Shown here: positions 45,076 to 53,812 of the stretch, in pieces | Layout: each line of letters opens with the position of its first letter | How positions within the stretch are numbered: the stretch's first letter is position 1 | Assembly (NCBI RefSeq): GCF_037996645.1 | Contig: NZ_JBBMXV010000002.1 | Location: 248,001-312,000, forward strand | Direction: 5' to 3' | Length of the DNA stretch: 64,000 nt | Origin: Halalkalicoccus tibetensis | GTDB lineage: Archaea; Halobacteriota; Halobacteria; Halobacteriales; Halalkalicoccaceae | Notes under the pieces: model-generated | Databases searched by the model: none | Told to the model about the DNA's origin: nothing | Seen by the model: the letters and a program-made list of their open reading frames with translations, nothing else | Program-made: the position numbers and the translations under genes

Positions 45076-46653
45076 TCAGTCGTGGCGGAACGCGCGGCTC
45101 CCGGTGAAGACCATCGCCATGTCGTGTTCGTCCGCGGCCTCGATCACGTCCTCGTCGTTCACGCTCCCGCCGGGCTGGATCACCGCCTCGATGCCGGCCT
45201 CGGCGGCCTCCGTGATCCCGTCCGGGAACGGGAAGAACGCGTCCGAGGCCATCACGGCTCCTTTCGAATCTTTCCCCTCGGCGTGCTCCTCGGCCTTCAT
45301 CGCCGCGAGCCGGACGGCATCGACCCGGCTGACCTGCCCCATCCCGACGCCGACCGTCTCGGTACCGTCGGCGAACAGGATCGCGTTCGACTTGACGTGC
45401 TTGATGGTGTGCCAGGCGAACAGCAGCGATTCGAACTCCTCCTCGCTCGGCTCGCGCTCGGTGACGACCTCCAGGTCCCCGCGCGCAAGGTGCTGGTCGT
45501 CGGCCTCCTGAACTAGCCGCCCGCCCGCGAGCTTCTTCTCCCGGAGCGGGGGTTCCAGATCGCCGAAGGGTCCCGTATCGAGCACCCGGAGGTTCTCCTT
45601 TTCCCGGAGGACCGAAAGCGCGTCGTCGGTGTAGTCGGGCGCGACGACGACCTCCTTGAACGAGTCGACGATCGCGGTCGCCGTGGGCTCGTCACACGCG
45701 CGGTTCAGCGCGACGATCCCCCCGAAGGCGCTCATCGGGTCCGTCGAGAGCGCGCGGTCGTAGGCCTTTTCGATAGTGTCGGCCGTGGCGCATCCGGCGG
45801 GGTTGGTGTGTTTGATCACCGCCGCGGCGGGCTCGTCGAACTCCTTGACCAGTCCGAGCGCCGCGTCGGCGTCGTTGTAGTTGTTGTAGGAGAGCGCCTT
45901 CGCGTCCTCGTTCAGTTGTTCCGCGTGGACCACCGTCGCGCGCTCTTCGGTTTCGTCGCTGTAGAGCGCCGCGTCCTGATGGGGGTTCTCGCCGTAGCGA
46001 AGCGCCGTCGAGCGGTCCTCGCCGGTGAGGCGACGGGCTGGGAACTCCTCGTCCTCGTCGCCCTCGATCCGGACCTCGTCGCCCTCCACTTCGACCTTCC
46101 CCTCGGCGACCCACCGCACCGCCCGCGGATACGCGCGAAACTCCGCGTCGTGGAGCACGCGCTCCTTCAGGCTCGCCGCGTCGTCGTCCTCGTAGACCGG
46201 GACGGGCTCCTGGGTGACGATCGGCCCGGCGTCGACCTCCTCGGTGGCGATATGCACCGTGCAGCCCGTGACCCGCGCGCCCGCCTCGAGCACCTGCTCG
46301 TGGGCGTCGGTTCCCGGAAACGACGGGAGCAGGCTCGGATGGACGTTCAGCGTCAGGGGCGCGCTCCCGAGGAACTCGTCGGTCAGTACGCGCATGTAGC
46401 CGTCGAGACAGACCAGGTCGAGGTCGTAGCCCTCGAGGGCCTCGAGGATCCGCCGTTCGTGTTCGATCCGGGCCTCGCTCTCCTCCCGTTCGACGACCGC
46501 CGTGGGGATCCCGCGGTCCTCGGCCTTGTCCAGCACGGGCGCGTCGGCGTGGTTCGACAGCACCACCGCGAGCTCCGCCCCGCCGGGCGCGCCGTCGGCG
46601 ATCCGCATGAGGTTCCTGCCGCGATTGCTCGCCAGCCCTGCGACCTGTGTCAT
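45076..46653 (-). CDS. purNH: bifunctional GAR/AICAR formyltransferase (PurN-PurH)
   Basis: Fusion of two folate-dependent purine enzymes, 525 residues. The N-terminal PurN-like part (about 1-190) shows SNRGRNL, LNVHPSLLPSFPG with the catalytic His, and EEVDAGPI. The C-terminal AICAR transformylase part (about 215-525) has KHTNPAGC and ends SRAFRHD. The IMP cyclohydrolase domain of bacterial PurH is absent, as in other haloarchaea, where a separate PurO does that step. The gene is divergent from purB across 166 bases. T-rich sequence about 25 bases upstream likely holds the TATA box. Confidence 0.93.
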   Translation of the reverse strand: MTQVAGLASNRGRNLMRIADGAPGGAELAVVLSNHADAPVLDKAEDRGIPTAVVEREESEARIEHERRILEALEGYDLDLVCLDGYMRVLTDEFLGSAPLTLNVHPSLLPSFPGTDAHEQVLEAGARVTGCTVHIATEEVDAGPIVTQEPVPVYEDDDAASLKERVLHDAEFRAYPRAVRWVAEGKVEVEGDEVRIEGDEDEEFPARRLTGEDRSTALRYGENPHQDAALYSDETEERATVVHAEQLNEDAKALSYNNYNDADAALGLVKEFDEPAAAVIKHTNPAGCATADTIEKAYDRALSTDPMSAFGGIVALNRACDEPTATAIVDSFKEVVVAPDYTDDALSVLREKENLRVLDTGPFGDLEPPLREKKLAGGRLVQEADDQHLARGDLEVVTEREPSEEEFESLLFAWHTIKHVKSNAILFADGTETVGVGMGQVSRVDAVRLAAMKAEEHAEGKDSKGAVMASDAFFPFPDGITEAAEAGIEAVIQPGGSVNDEDVIEAADEHDMAMVFTGSRAFRHD

Positions 46654-46819
46654 GTCCCAAGGGGCGACCGCGAGTTCAAAAACCGTTGCGATCCAACGAA
46701 GGAGGGTATGCGTATTCGTGGATATACTACCCACAACTGGGAACCAAGAACGGGTATTCTATGCACGGTAATGGGCTGACACCGACACGGTTTTGCCGCG
46801 GGCGTCGGTAGCCCGGCGT

Positions 46820-48214
46820 ATGGACGACGACCAGCGTTCGGACCCCCTCTACGCCGTCTCGCCGCTCGACGGCCGGTACGCGGGACGGACCGCGCCGCTC
46901 GCGCCCTACGCGAGCGAGGCCGCGCTCATGCGTGCCCGCGTTCGCGTCGAGGTCGAGTACCTCATCGCGCTCGCGGACCTCGAGGCCACCCCGCTCTCGA
47001 TCGACGAGGGGGGACGCGCGGCGCTCCGCGAGAGCTACCGGGAGTTCGATGCGGAGGACGCCCGGCTGATCAAGCGCATCGAGACGGAGGGCTACGGCGA
47101 GTACAGTGCCACCAACCACGACGTGAAGGCGATCGAGTACTTCGTGCGCGAGCGCCTTCCCGACGGCGTCGGGGAGCAGTGGATCCACTTCGGGCTCACG
47201 AGCGAGGACGTGAACAACCTCGCACACCGGCTGTTGGTCGGACCCGCGATCGAGGAGGTGCTCGTTCCCGCGCTCCGGGAGGTCCGCGATTCGCTCGTCG
47301 ATCTCGCCCGCGAGAACCGGGACGTGCCGATGCTCGCGCGGACCCATGGCCAGCCCGCGACGCCGACGACCTTCGGCAAGGAGATGGCCGTCTACGCCGC
47401 GCGGATAGGGAGATCGCTGGGACGAATCGAGGGCGCCACAGACGGACTTTCGGGCAAGCTCGCGGGCGCTTCGGGCACCTACGCCGCTCATACCGTTGCG
47501 TACCCCGACGTCGACTGGCGGGGCTTCTCCGAGGAGTTCGTCGAGGGGCTCGGCCTCGAACACACGTCCCTCACCACGCAGGTCAACCCGTGTGACGACC
47601 TCGCCGAACTCTTCGACGCGCTCAGGGGCGCCAACAACGTCCTGCTGGACCTCGACCGGGACATGTGGCTCTACGTCTCGGACCGGTATCTCGGCCAGCG
47701 CGCCGTCGAGGGGGAGACAGGCTCCTCGACGATGCCCCACAAAGTCAACCCGATCGACTTCGAGAACAGCGAGGGCAACCTCTCGAAGGCCAACTCCGAC
47801 CTGACGTTTCTCGCCGACTACGTCACCACCTCGCGGCTGCAACGGGACCTCTCCGATTCGACCGTAAAGCGCAACATCGGCGCGGCGCTCTCCCACTGTC
47901 TGATTGGCTACGGGAAGTGCGAGACCGGGCTCTCGAAGGTGACGCCCAACGAGGCGGTCATGCGCGAGGAGCTCGAGGAGAACCCCGAGGTGATCGGCGA
48001 AGCAGTGCAAACGGTCCTCAGGCGCGAGGGCCACACAGACGCCTACGAGCGGGTAAAGGAGCTCACGCGGGGGCGGCGGACCTCCCTCGACGATTTCAAG
48101 GCGCTCTTTCGGGAGCTCGACGTCGACGAACGGACCCGTGAACAGTTGCTGGCACTGACGCCCGCGAGCTACACCGGAACGGCCGACGAGCTGGTCGAGG
48201 ACCTCGGTCGATAG
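46820..48214 (+). CDS. purB: adenylosuccinate lyase
   Basis: Acts twice in purine synthesis, on SAICAR and on adenylosuccinate. The 464-residue protein has the fumarase-superfamily signature GSSTMPHKVNP near residues 303-313. Other conserved parts include LTSEDVNNLAHRL and RTHGQPATPTTFGKE. ATG 46820 gives the usual N-terminus (YAVSPLDGRYAGRT). A TTTTG box about 25 bases upstream supports a short leader. It is divergent from purNH, so both may answer to the same control region. Confidence 0.96.
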   Translation: MDDDQRSDPLYAVSPLDGRYAGRTAPLAPYASEAALMRARVRVEVEYLIALADLEATPLSIDEGGRAALRESYREFDAEDARLIKRIETEGYGEYSATNHDVKAIEYFVRERLPDGVGEQWIHFGLTSEDVNNLAHRLLVGPAIEEVLVPALREVRDSLVDLARENRDVPMLARTHGQPATPTTFGKEMAVYAARIGRSLGRIEGATDGLSGKLAGASGTYAAHTVAYPDVDWRGFSEEFVEGLGLEHTSLTTQVNPCDDLAELFDALRGANNVLLDLDRDMWLYVSDRYLGQRAVEGETGSSTMPHKVNPIDFENSEGNLSKANSDLTFLADYVTTSRLQRDLSDSTVKRNIGAALSHCLIGYGKCETGLSKVTPNEAVMREELEENPEVIGEAVQTVLRREGHTDAYERVKELTRGRRTSLDDFKALFRELDVDERTREQLLALTPASYTGTADELVEDLGR

Positions 48215-48361
48215 AACAGGCAGAAAAACCCGCGTGAGCGACGCACTGGATCCGAACGGTGCGTTCTCCGTCACGCCACGCCTCCGAGAGCAGCTTCGAC
48301 GCATGCGTTTTAGCTTCCTATCTAGTAAAATTACTTAATTTATATTAGTAAGCTAGAAATG

Positions 48362-48377
48362 TATTCCAAAAGGAATA
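48362..48377. promoter_or_regulatory. inverted repeat in an AT-rich promoter region
   Basis: TATTCC (48362-48367) and GGAATA (48372-48377) flank AAAA. The element lies 27-42 bases before the ATG of the propeller lipoprotein, within an unusually AT-rich stretch (48304-48385) that also contains TTTATATTA. Confidence 0.5.
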
Positions 48378-48403
48378 GTATGGCGTGAGTAGGAAGGTAC
48401 AGT

Positions 48404-49678
48404 ATGGATCGCAGACAGTTCATCGGGCGATCGGCGGCAGTAGCCTGTTCGGGCGTCGCGCTCGCGGGGTGTACGGGCGAGGAGGGTTCGGAGGGGGTCG
48501 AAGGTACGGAGGGCGAGTCCGGCGGTCCCGCCGACGACGGGGCTGAAGAGGAGCAGGGATCCGAGCCCGAACCGGAGGGTGGCGACGGGGAACCCTTCTA
48601 TCACTACGATCTCGACGTCCACGAGGAGCGGGCGAACGGGCAGCCGGTGTGGATCGACCGGGACGAGCGGCTGTACGGACGCGACGGCCTCGACGTGATC
48701 GTCAGCGACGACTGGTGGGAGACGACGGAGATCCTCTACTCCTTCGGGGACGAAGAAGGGCGAGTCGAGACGGTGATCGTCCCCGACAGCGGGAACGTCA
48801 TCGTCGCGGTCGGGGGGCGGGATGACGTCGGCGGGAGGGTCTACCGACTCGCCGACGACCTCGACGACCACGAGCTGCTCTACCAGTTCGATTACGGCCG
48901 CGTCTCCAACAGTATGGGCCACGCCGTCCACGAGGACGTCGTCGTGATCTCCTGTTACGGGATGTCGGATTTCGAGAACGACCGGCATCCGAACGAGGTG
49001 ATCCTCTCGACGGACGGCGGCGGGAGCTTCGAGCAGGTGCTCGAGGTGCCGCTCGAAACCGAGGACGCGGCGAACCACCACGTCCACGACGTCGAGTACG
49101 ACCCGTATGCCGAGCGGATCTGGGTCGCCCACGGCGATCACGGCAACTCACAGCTCTTCTGGAGCGACGACCACGGGGATTCGTGGGAGGAGATCGACGA
49201 ACAGGGGGCGATCACGATGGTCACGCAGGTCGCCGCCTTCGAGGACTGCGTCGTGCTCGGGACGGACGGAACGCCCGAAGGGATCATGCGATGGGAGCGG
49301 GAGTCTCCGGAGGACACGCCCGACCGAGCGAGCGACTTCGAGCGGGTGCACGTCCAGATCCAGCTCGATCCCGATGACGACACGATGGAGGTCTACGCCC
49401 GCCGGCGCTGGCACGTCCGAGAGGACGACGGCCGGGAGCTCTGTCTGATGCCCTTCGGCTACTCGCCGATGCACGACACCGCCGAGGACTCCGTCCTCCT
49501 GGCGAGCGTCGACGGCGACGAGTGGTACGAGCTGCTTCGAACCGAGACGCGAGACATCCTGCTCACGAACGTCATGGGCCCGCTCTCGATGGACGGCGAC
49601 CTGCGGACGCTCGTCTCCGACAGCAACCAGGGCGATGGCCACCAGTTCGACGCGACGATCCCGAGGTTCTGGGACTGA
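48404..49678 (+). CDS. beta-propeller lipoprotein (BNR/sialidase-like)
   Basis: Exported lipoprotein of 424 residues with a Tat signal (MDRRQFIGRSAAVACSGVALAGC, lipobox Cys23). A Glu/Gly-rich linker (about 24-65) precedes a propeller with BNR-like Asp-box segments: VILSTDGGGSFEQVLEV and LFWSDDHGDSWEEID. Proteins of this shape bind or process glycans or act as extracellular sensors. No catalytic residues of true sialidases can be identified. It stands alone between purB and the cobalamin-binding protein. Confidence 0.75.
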   Translation: MDRRQFIGRSAAVACSGVALAGCTGEEGSEGVEGTEGESGGPADDGAEEEQGSEPEPEGGDGEPFYHYDLDVHEERANGQPVWIDRDERLYGRDGLDVIVSDDWWETTEILYSFGDEEGRVETVIVPDSGNVIVAVGGRDDVGGRVYRLADDLDDHELLYQFDYGRVSNSMGHAVHEDVVVISCYGMSDFENDRHPNEVILSTDGGGSFEQVLEVPLETEDAANHHVHDVEYDPYAERIWVAHGDHGNSQLFWSDDHGDSWEEIDEQGAITMVTQVAAFEDCVVLGTDGTPEGIMRWERESPEDTPDRASDFERVHVQIQLDPDDDTMEVYARRRWHVREDDGRELCLMPFGYSPMHDTAEDSVLLASVDGDEWYELLRTETRDILLTNVMGPLSMDGDLRTLVSDSNQGDGHQFDATIPRFWD

Positions 49679-49752
49679 CGGCGAGAAGGGGCGTTCGGGT
49701 TCCCGCCGGGCGCTTCCTCGGGTAATAAGACCCGGCCGCGCCATCGAGAGGT

Positions 49753-50643
49753 ATGAACGTCGTTTCGACCTCGCCCTCGGGCACGGAGATCCTCTGTGCG
49801 CTCGGGGTCGACCCGGTCGCCGTCTCGCACGCCTGTGACTACCCGCCGCGAGTGGCGGATCTCCCCTCGATCGATTTCTCCAGGGTGCGCGGCGAGTCGA
49901 GCGCCGAGCGCCACGACCGCGTGCGGACCGTCAGCGCCGAGGGGACGGTGTATCGGCTCGACGTCGAGACCCTTCGCGACGCCGAGCCCGACCTGATCCT
50001 CAGCCAGGAGGTCTGTGGGGTCTGTGCGGTGGACACGACCCTCGTCGACGAGGTGCTGGAGGACCTCGATTCGGATCCCGACGTCGTGGGGCTGCACGCC
50101 AGTCAGTTGGAAGACCTCTTCTCCTGCATCGAGCGGGTCGGCGAGGCCGTCGGGCGCGAAAAGCGGGCGGGGGAGCTGAACGACGAGCTCCGCGAGCGCC
50201 TCGCGGGAATCGAAGCGCGCACGGAGGGGATGGAGCGCCCCCGGGTGGCGATCCTCGAGTGGCTCGACCCGCCCATCGCCGCCGGCAACTGGGTGCCCGA
50301 ACTGGTCGGGGTCGCCGGCGGGAAGTACGGACTGGCCGAGCCCGGCGATCGGACCGTCGAGGTCGACTGGGCCGAGCTCAGGGAGTACGACCCCGAGGTC
50401 CTCGTCGCCGCGCCCTGCGGGTTCGACGTCGAGGTGACCCTCACCCGGAGCGGGGAGCTGACCGAGCGCGAGGGCTGGGCCGAGCTGTCGGCCGCCCGAA
50501 ACGGCCGGGCGTACGCCATGGACGGCGCGAGCTACCTCAACCGCTGGAGCCCGCGGCTGGTCGAGGCGGCCGAGCGGCTCGCGGCCTGCTGTCATCCCGA
50601 GGAGTTCGGCGAGCCGCCCGCGGACGTCGCGACGCTCCGATAG
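49753..50643 (+). CDS. BtuF-like cobalamin-binding protein without export signal
   Basis: Protein of 296 residues with the two-lobed periplasmic-binding fold of BtuF-type proteins. The N-lobe pattern is VVSTSPSGTEILCALGVD; the middle helix is at about 125-155; the C-lobe includes WVPELVGVAGGKYGLAEPGD. The CxxC in LSQEVCGVCAVD is typical of the family in haloarchaea. Unlike true BtuF it has no signal peptide or lipobox, so it likely works inside the cell or relies on another route. No BtuC/BtuD genes are adjacent. Confidence 0.8.
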   Translation: MNVVSTSPSGTEILCALGVDPVAVSHACDYPPRVADLPSIDFSRVRGESSAERHDRVRTVSAEGTVYRLDVETLRDAEPDLILSQEVCGVCAVDTTLVDEVLEDLDSDPDVVGLHASQLEDLFSCIERVGEAVGREKRAGELNDELRERLAGIEARTEGMERPRVAILEWLDPPIAAGNWVPELVGVAGGKYGLAEPGDRTVEVDWAELREYDPEVLVAAPCGFDVEVTLTRSGELTEREGWAELSAARNGRAYAMDGASYLNRWSPRLVEAAERLAACCHPEEFGEPPADVATLR

Positions 50644-50664
50644 CGCGAAGAAGCGAAGAGAAGG

Positions 50665-51717
50665 TCAGTGCAGCCGGGCGAGCGCGTCCCCGAGGACCTC
50701 GGCCGCCCGCCGAACCCGCTCGACCCGGACGTACTCCCGATCGCCGTGGGCGACCGCACCCGCCTCGTCGGCGAGCACGCCGGGGCCGAAGACGACGGTG
50801 GGCGCCTCGCTCGCGAAGTACGAGGCCTCGGTCGCGGCCGTGAACGGACGGACCTCGCCGGCGCCCGCGGCCCGCAGCGCCTCGACGACCGCCTCGCTGG
50901 GGTCGGTCTCGAACGCCTCCAGAAAGGGCGTCTCGCGCTCGGTAAAGCGGAAGTCGGCGTCGACGTCGGGGACCCGTTCCTCGAGATGGGCGGCGAGGGC
51001 TTCGGCGAACCCCGCCGCCGTCTCGGGCGGGACGCTCCGTCGGTCGAGGGTGATCCGGCAGTCGGCGGGCACCTGGTTGGTCGCCGACCCGCCCTCGATC
51101 AGCGTCGGCGTGAGCGTCGGGCCCCCGAGTTGGGGATGGGGCTCGGCGTCGGCGTCGAACTCCTCGAGGGCGAGAAGCACCCGCCCCGCGTCGGAGACGG
51201 CGTTGTGGCCCGTCTCGGGCTCGGCGGCGTGAGCGTTCTCCCCGCGAACGGAGAGGGTGCCCTGGAAGCGGCCCTTCGCGGCGGTACAGACATCCAACCC
51301 TGTCGGCTCGCCGACGATACACCGGTCGAACCCGAGCGAGAGGGCGTACGCGCCCCTCGAAAGCGTCTCCTCGTCGGGCGTGACCGCGAGGGTCACCCGC
51401 CCCTCGGGCTCGCAAGCGAGAAACGCCGCGAGCATCGCCGCGAGCGGGCCCTTCGCGTCACAGGACCCTCGCCCGCGTATCACGTCGCCGTCGCGCTCGA
51501 AGGGGACGTGCGGCGAGACGGTGTCGATGTGGGTGTTCAGCAGGGTGTGGGGAGAACCCTCGCCCCGCGAGGCGATCACGTTGCCGGCCTCATCGACGCG
51601 GGGCTCGACGCCGTGCTCGGCGAGGGTTTCACACAGAAAGTCGCGCATCCCGCCGACGCCCTCGTTCGAGGGGATGTCCACTGCTCGCTCGAGAAAGTCG
51701 ATCGGGTCGAAGCTCAC
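50665..51717 (-). CDS. dapE: succinyl-diaminopimelate desuccinylase-like M20 peptidase
   Basis: Zinc amidohydrolase of 350 residues that removes succinate from N-succinyl-LL-diaminopimelate in lysine synthesis. Metal ligands are seen in LNTHIDTVSPH and RGSCDAKGPLAAML, with the catalytic Glu pair in TPDEET. The start is GTG at 51717 within GTGA, overlapping the dapF stop. It is the last gene of the dap operon. M20 families also include ArgE; the dap context favours DapE. Confidence 0.85.
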   Translation of the reverse strand: MSFDPIDFLERAVDIPSNEGVGGMRDFLCETLAEHGVEPRVDEAGNVIASRGEGSPHTLLNTHIDTVSPHVPFERDGDVIRGRGSCDAKGPLAAMLAAFLACEPEGRVTLAVTPDEETLSRGAYALSLGFDRCIVGEPTGLDVCTAAKGRFQGTLSVRGENAHAAEPETGHNAVSDAGRVLLALEEFDADAEPHPQLGGPTLTPTLIEGGSATNQVPADCRITLDRRSVPPETAAGFAEALAAHLEERVPDVDADFRFTERETPFLEAFETDPSEAVVEALRAAGAGEVRPFTAATEASYFASEAPTVVFGPGVLADEAGAVAHGDREYVRVERVRRAAEVLGDALARLH

Positions 51718-52586
51718 GGCGTCGGCACCTCGCCCCGTCCTTCGAACTCGACGGGGCCCGAGAGGGTGGCCGGCCCGTCGTCGGGCACCCGCACCTCGAG
51801 ATCGCCTCCCGGTGGCGAGACCGACACCCGTTCGCGCTCGACGAGTCCCAGCCTGCGGGCGACCGCCGCGATGGCGACCGCGCCGGTACCACACGAGCGG
51901 GTCTCGCCCTCGACGCCCCGCTCGAAGGTCCGTCCCTCGAACCCGCCGTCGGTGCGCTCTGCGAGGTTCACGTTCGCGCCCTCGGGGAAGACCTCGGCGT
52001 GGCGAACGGGCGGGGCCATCGTCTCGAGGTCGGTAGTCGAAACGTCGTCGACGAAGACGACGGCGTGAGGAACCCCCGTATTGACCGCCGTGACTTCATA
52101 GCCCTCCACGTCCTCGCGGATCAACGGCTCCTCTCGCGCGAGCGGGACGTCGCCGGGGTCGAAGGAGGGGACGCCCATCTCGATCTCGATCGTCTCCTTG
52201 TCCACGCGGGCCCGACGCTCGCCCGCCGGCGTGTCGATGGCGAACGCGTCCGCTCCGAGCCGTCTCGCTCCGCTCGCGGCCTCCGGCCGCTCGCGCGTAT
52301 CGAGGCGACGAAGTCGCCTCGCTGCCCACCGTGCCGCACAGCGCGCGCCGTTGCCACACATCGCCGCGGTGCCGCCGTCGGGCTGATAGAGGCGCATCCG
52401 AACTCGACCATCCTCGATCGAGAGGACCAGTACGCCGTCGGCGCCGCGGCGCTCGCCGGCCTCGACGCCCGTCTCGCGGTCGCAGTGCTCGATGGCGAAC
52501 GCGCCCCAGTCGTCGACCGGTTCGTCAGCCTCACAGACGAGGAAGTCGTTGCCCGTCCCGTGGTACTTCTCGAAGGCTACAGCCAT
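51714..52586 (-). CDS. dapF: diaminopimelate epimerase, with palindromic insertion
   Basis: Converts LL- to meso-diaminopimelate. The 290-residue protein has the two catalytic Cys: Cys77 in MCGNGARC and Cys232 in SCGTGAVA. Between the conserved ARCAARWAA and DAFAIDTPAG segments, residues about 90-110 form an Arg-rich insertion (RRLDTRERPEAASG) not expected in the family. Its DNA is made of two adjacent perfect inverted repeats at 52276-52290 and 52302-52320. The frame is kept and the motifs on both sides are intact. The gene overlaps lysA by ten bases. Confidence 0.9.
   Translation of the reverse strand: MAVAFEKYHGTGNDFLVCEADEPVDDWGAFAIEHCDRETGVEAGERRGADGVLVLSIEDGRVRMRLYQPDGGTAAMCGNGARCAARWAARRLRRLDTRERPEAASGARRLGADAFAIDTPAGERRARVDKETIEIEMGVPSFDPGDVPLAREEPLIREDVEGYEVTAVNTGVPHAVVFVDDVSTTDLETMAPPVRHAEVFPEGANVNLAERTDGGFEGRTFERGVEGETRSCGTGAVAIAAVARRLGLVERERVSVSPPGGDLEVRVPDDGPATLSGPVEFEGRGEVPTP
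52257..52320. repeat. palindrome-rich in-frame insertion inside dapF
   Basis: Arms GCGGCC (52276-52281) and GGCCGC (52285-52290) around TCC, then GAGGCGAC (52302-52309) and GTCGCCTC (52313-52320) around GAA. Together they fill a stretch of about 63 bases encoding extra residues in DapF. The composition resembles the GAGCGGAGCGAG-type palindromes of haloarchaeal intergenic DNA. Confidence 0.7.
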
Positions 52587-53812
52587 GGCGCCCCCCGGTC
52601 GAGCCGCATCACGTCCTCGATCGTCTCACGTCGGCGATCCACCGCGCTCTCCTCGCCGTCGAGGACGACCGTTGCGGGCCGCGGGCGGCTGTTGTACTGG
52701 CTCGCCATCTCGTACCCGTAGGCCCCCGCGTTGCCGATCGCCAGCAGGTCGCCGCGGGCGGGGTTGGGCAGCGCGTAGCTCCCGAAGACGTCCCCGCTCT
52801 CGCAGATCGGGCCGGTCACGGTCGCCTCGACGATCCCGCGATCTCCCGTGTCGGCGAGCGATCGGATCGCGTGGTGTGCGTCGTACATCGCCGGCCGCGC
52901 GAGATGCGTCATCCCGGCGTCGACCCCGACGACCCGCTCGTCGCCGGCGGGTTTGACCGTGTTCACCCGCGTCAGCAGGACGCCCGCGTCCGCGACGAGG
53001 TAGCGTCCGGGCTCGACGACGAGGGTCGCGTCGACCTCGCCGAGCGCCTCGCGGGTCGCGTCGGCCACCGCCGCCAGGTCGAGGGGCTCCTCGTCCTCGC
53101 GGTAGGGCACGCCGAACCCGCCGCCGATATCGACGAACTCCAGATCGGGAGCCGTTTCGCGAGCGAGCTCGCCCATCCGCGAGACGAGCTCGCGGTGGGC
53201 CGCGAGGTCCTCGCCGCTGATGCCGCTGCCGGCGTGGGCGTGGATCCCGACGACGTCGAAGCCGCGCTCGTCAGCCTCCGCCAGCAGTTCGGGCGCGCGC
53301 TCGATGGGGACGCCGAACTTCGCGTTGGCTCCCGTCGAGACCTTCTCGTGGTGGCCCGCGCCGACGCCGGGGTTGACGCGGAGGCAGAGCCGGCCCGAGA
53401 ACCCGCGCTCGGCGAGGCGGTCGATCGTGTCCCGGGCTCCGGCGGTGATCGTCAGCTCGGGGTGCTCGCGGGCAGTCCTGACCGCGTAATCGAGGTCGTC
53501 AGCGGGAGGGTTGACGGCGGTGTACTGCACGCGTTCGGGGGGAGCCCCCGCCGAGAGCGCGCGCTCGACCTCGCCCGCGGAGGCACACTCGATACCCGCA
53601 CCCGCCTCGACGAGCGTCGTCAGCACCGCCTCGGCTGTGTTGGCCTTCGCCGCGTACATGACCTCGCTCTCGGGAAAGGCGTCGGCCATCCGCGCGTAGT
53701 TCTCGCGGACCCGTTCGAGGTCCTGGACGTACAGCGGCGTTCCATGGGTATCCGCGAGCTCCGCTAATCGGCCGGCGTCCCAGTCGGCGAGCCGCCATAC
53801 CGCCGAGCTCAT
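52577..53812 (-). CDS. lysA: diaminopimelate decarboxylase
   Basis: Last step of lysine synthesis. The 411-residue protein is an alanine-racemase-fold PLP enzyme with the PLP lysine Lys56 in MYAAKANT, the phosphate loop GGGFGVPY, and the active-site Cys in ICESGDVF near residue 340. Its start overlaps the dapD stop (ATGA) and its end overlaps dapF by ten bases. The order places the last pathway enzyme in the middle of the operon. Confidence 0.95.
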   Translation of the reverse strand: MSSAVWRLADWDAGRLAELADTHGTPLYVQDLERVRENYARMADAFPESEVMYAAKANTAEAVLTTLVEAGAGIECASAGEVERALSAGAPPERVQYTAVNPPADDLDYAVRTAREHPELTITAGARDTIDRLAERGFSGRLCLRVNPGVGAGHHEKVSTGANAKFGVPIERAPELLAEADERGFDVVGIHAHAGSGISGEDLAAHRELVSRMGELARETAPDLEFVDIGGGFGVPYREDEEPLDLAAVADATREALGEVDATLVVEPGRYLVADAGVLLTRVNTVKPAGDERVVGVDAGMTHLARPAMYDAHHAIRSLADTGDRGIVEATVTGPICESGDVFGSYALPNPARGDLLAIGNAGAYGYEMASQYNSRPRPATVVLDGEESAVDRRRETIEDVMRLDRGAPWL

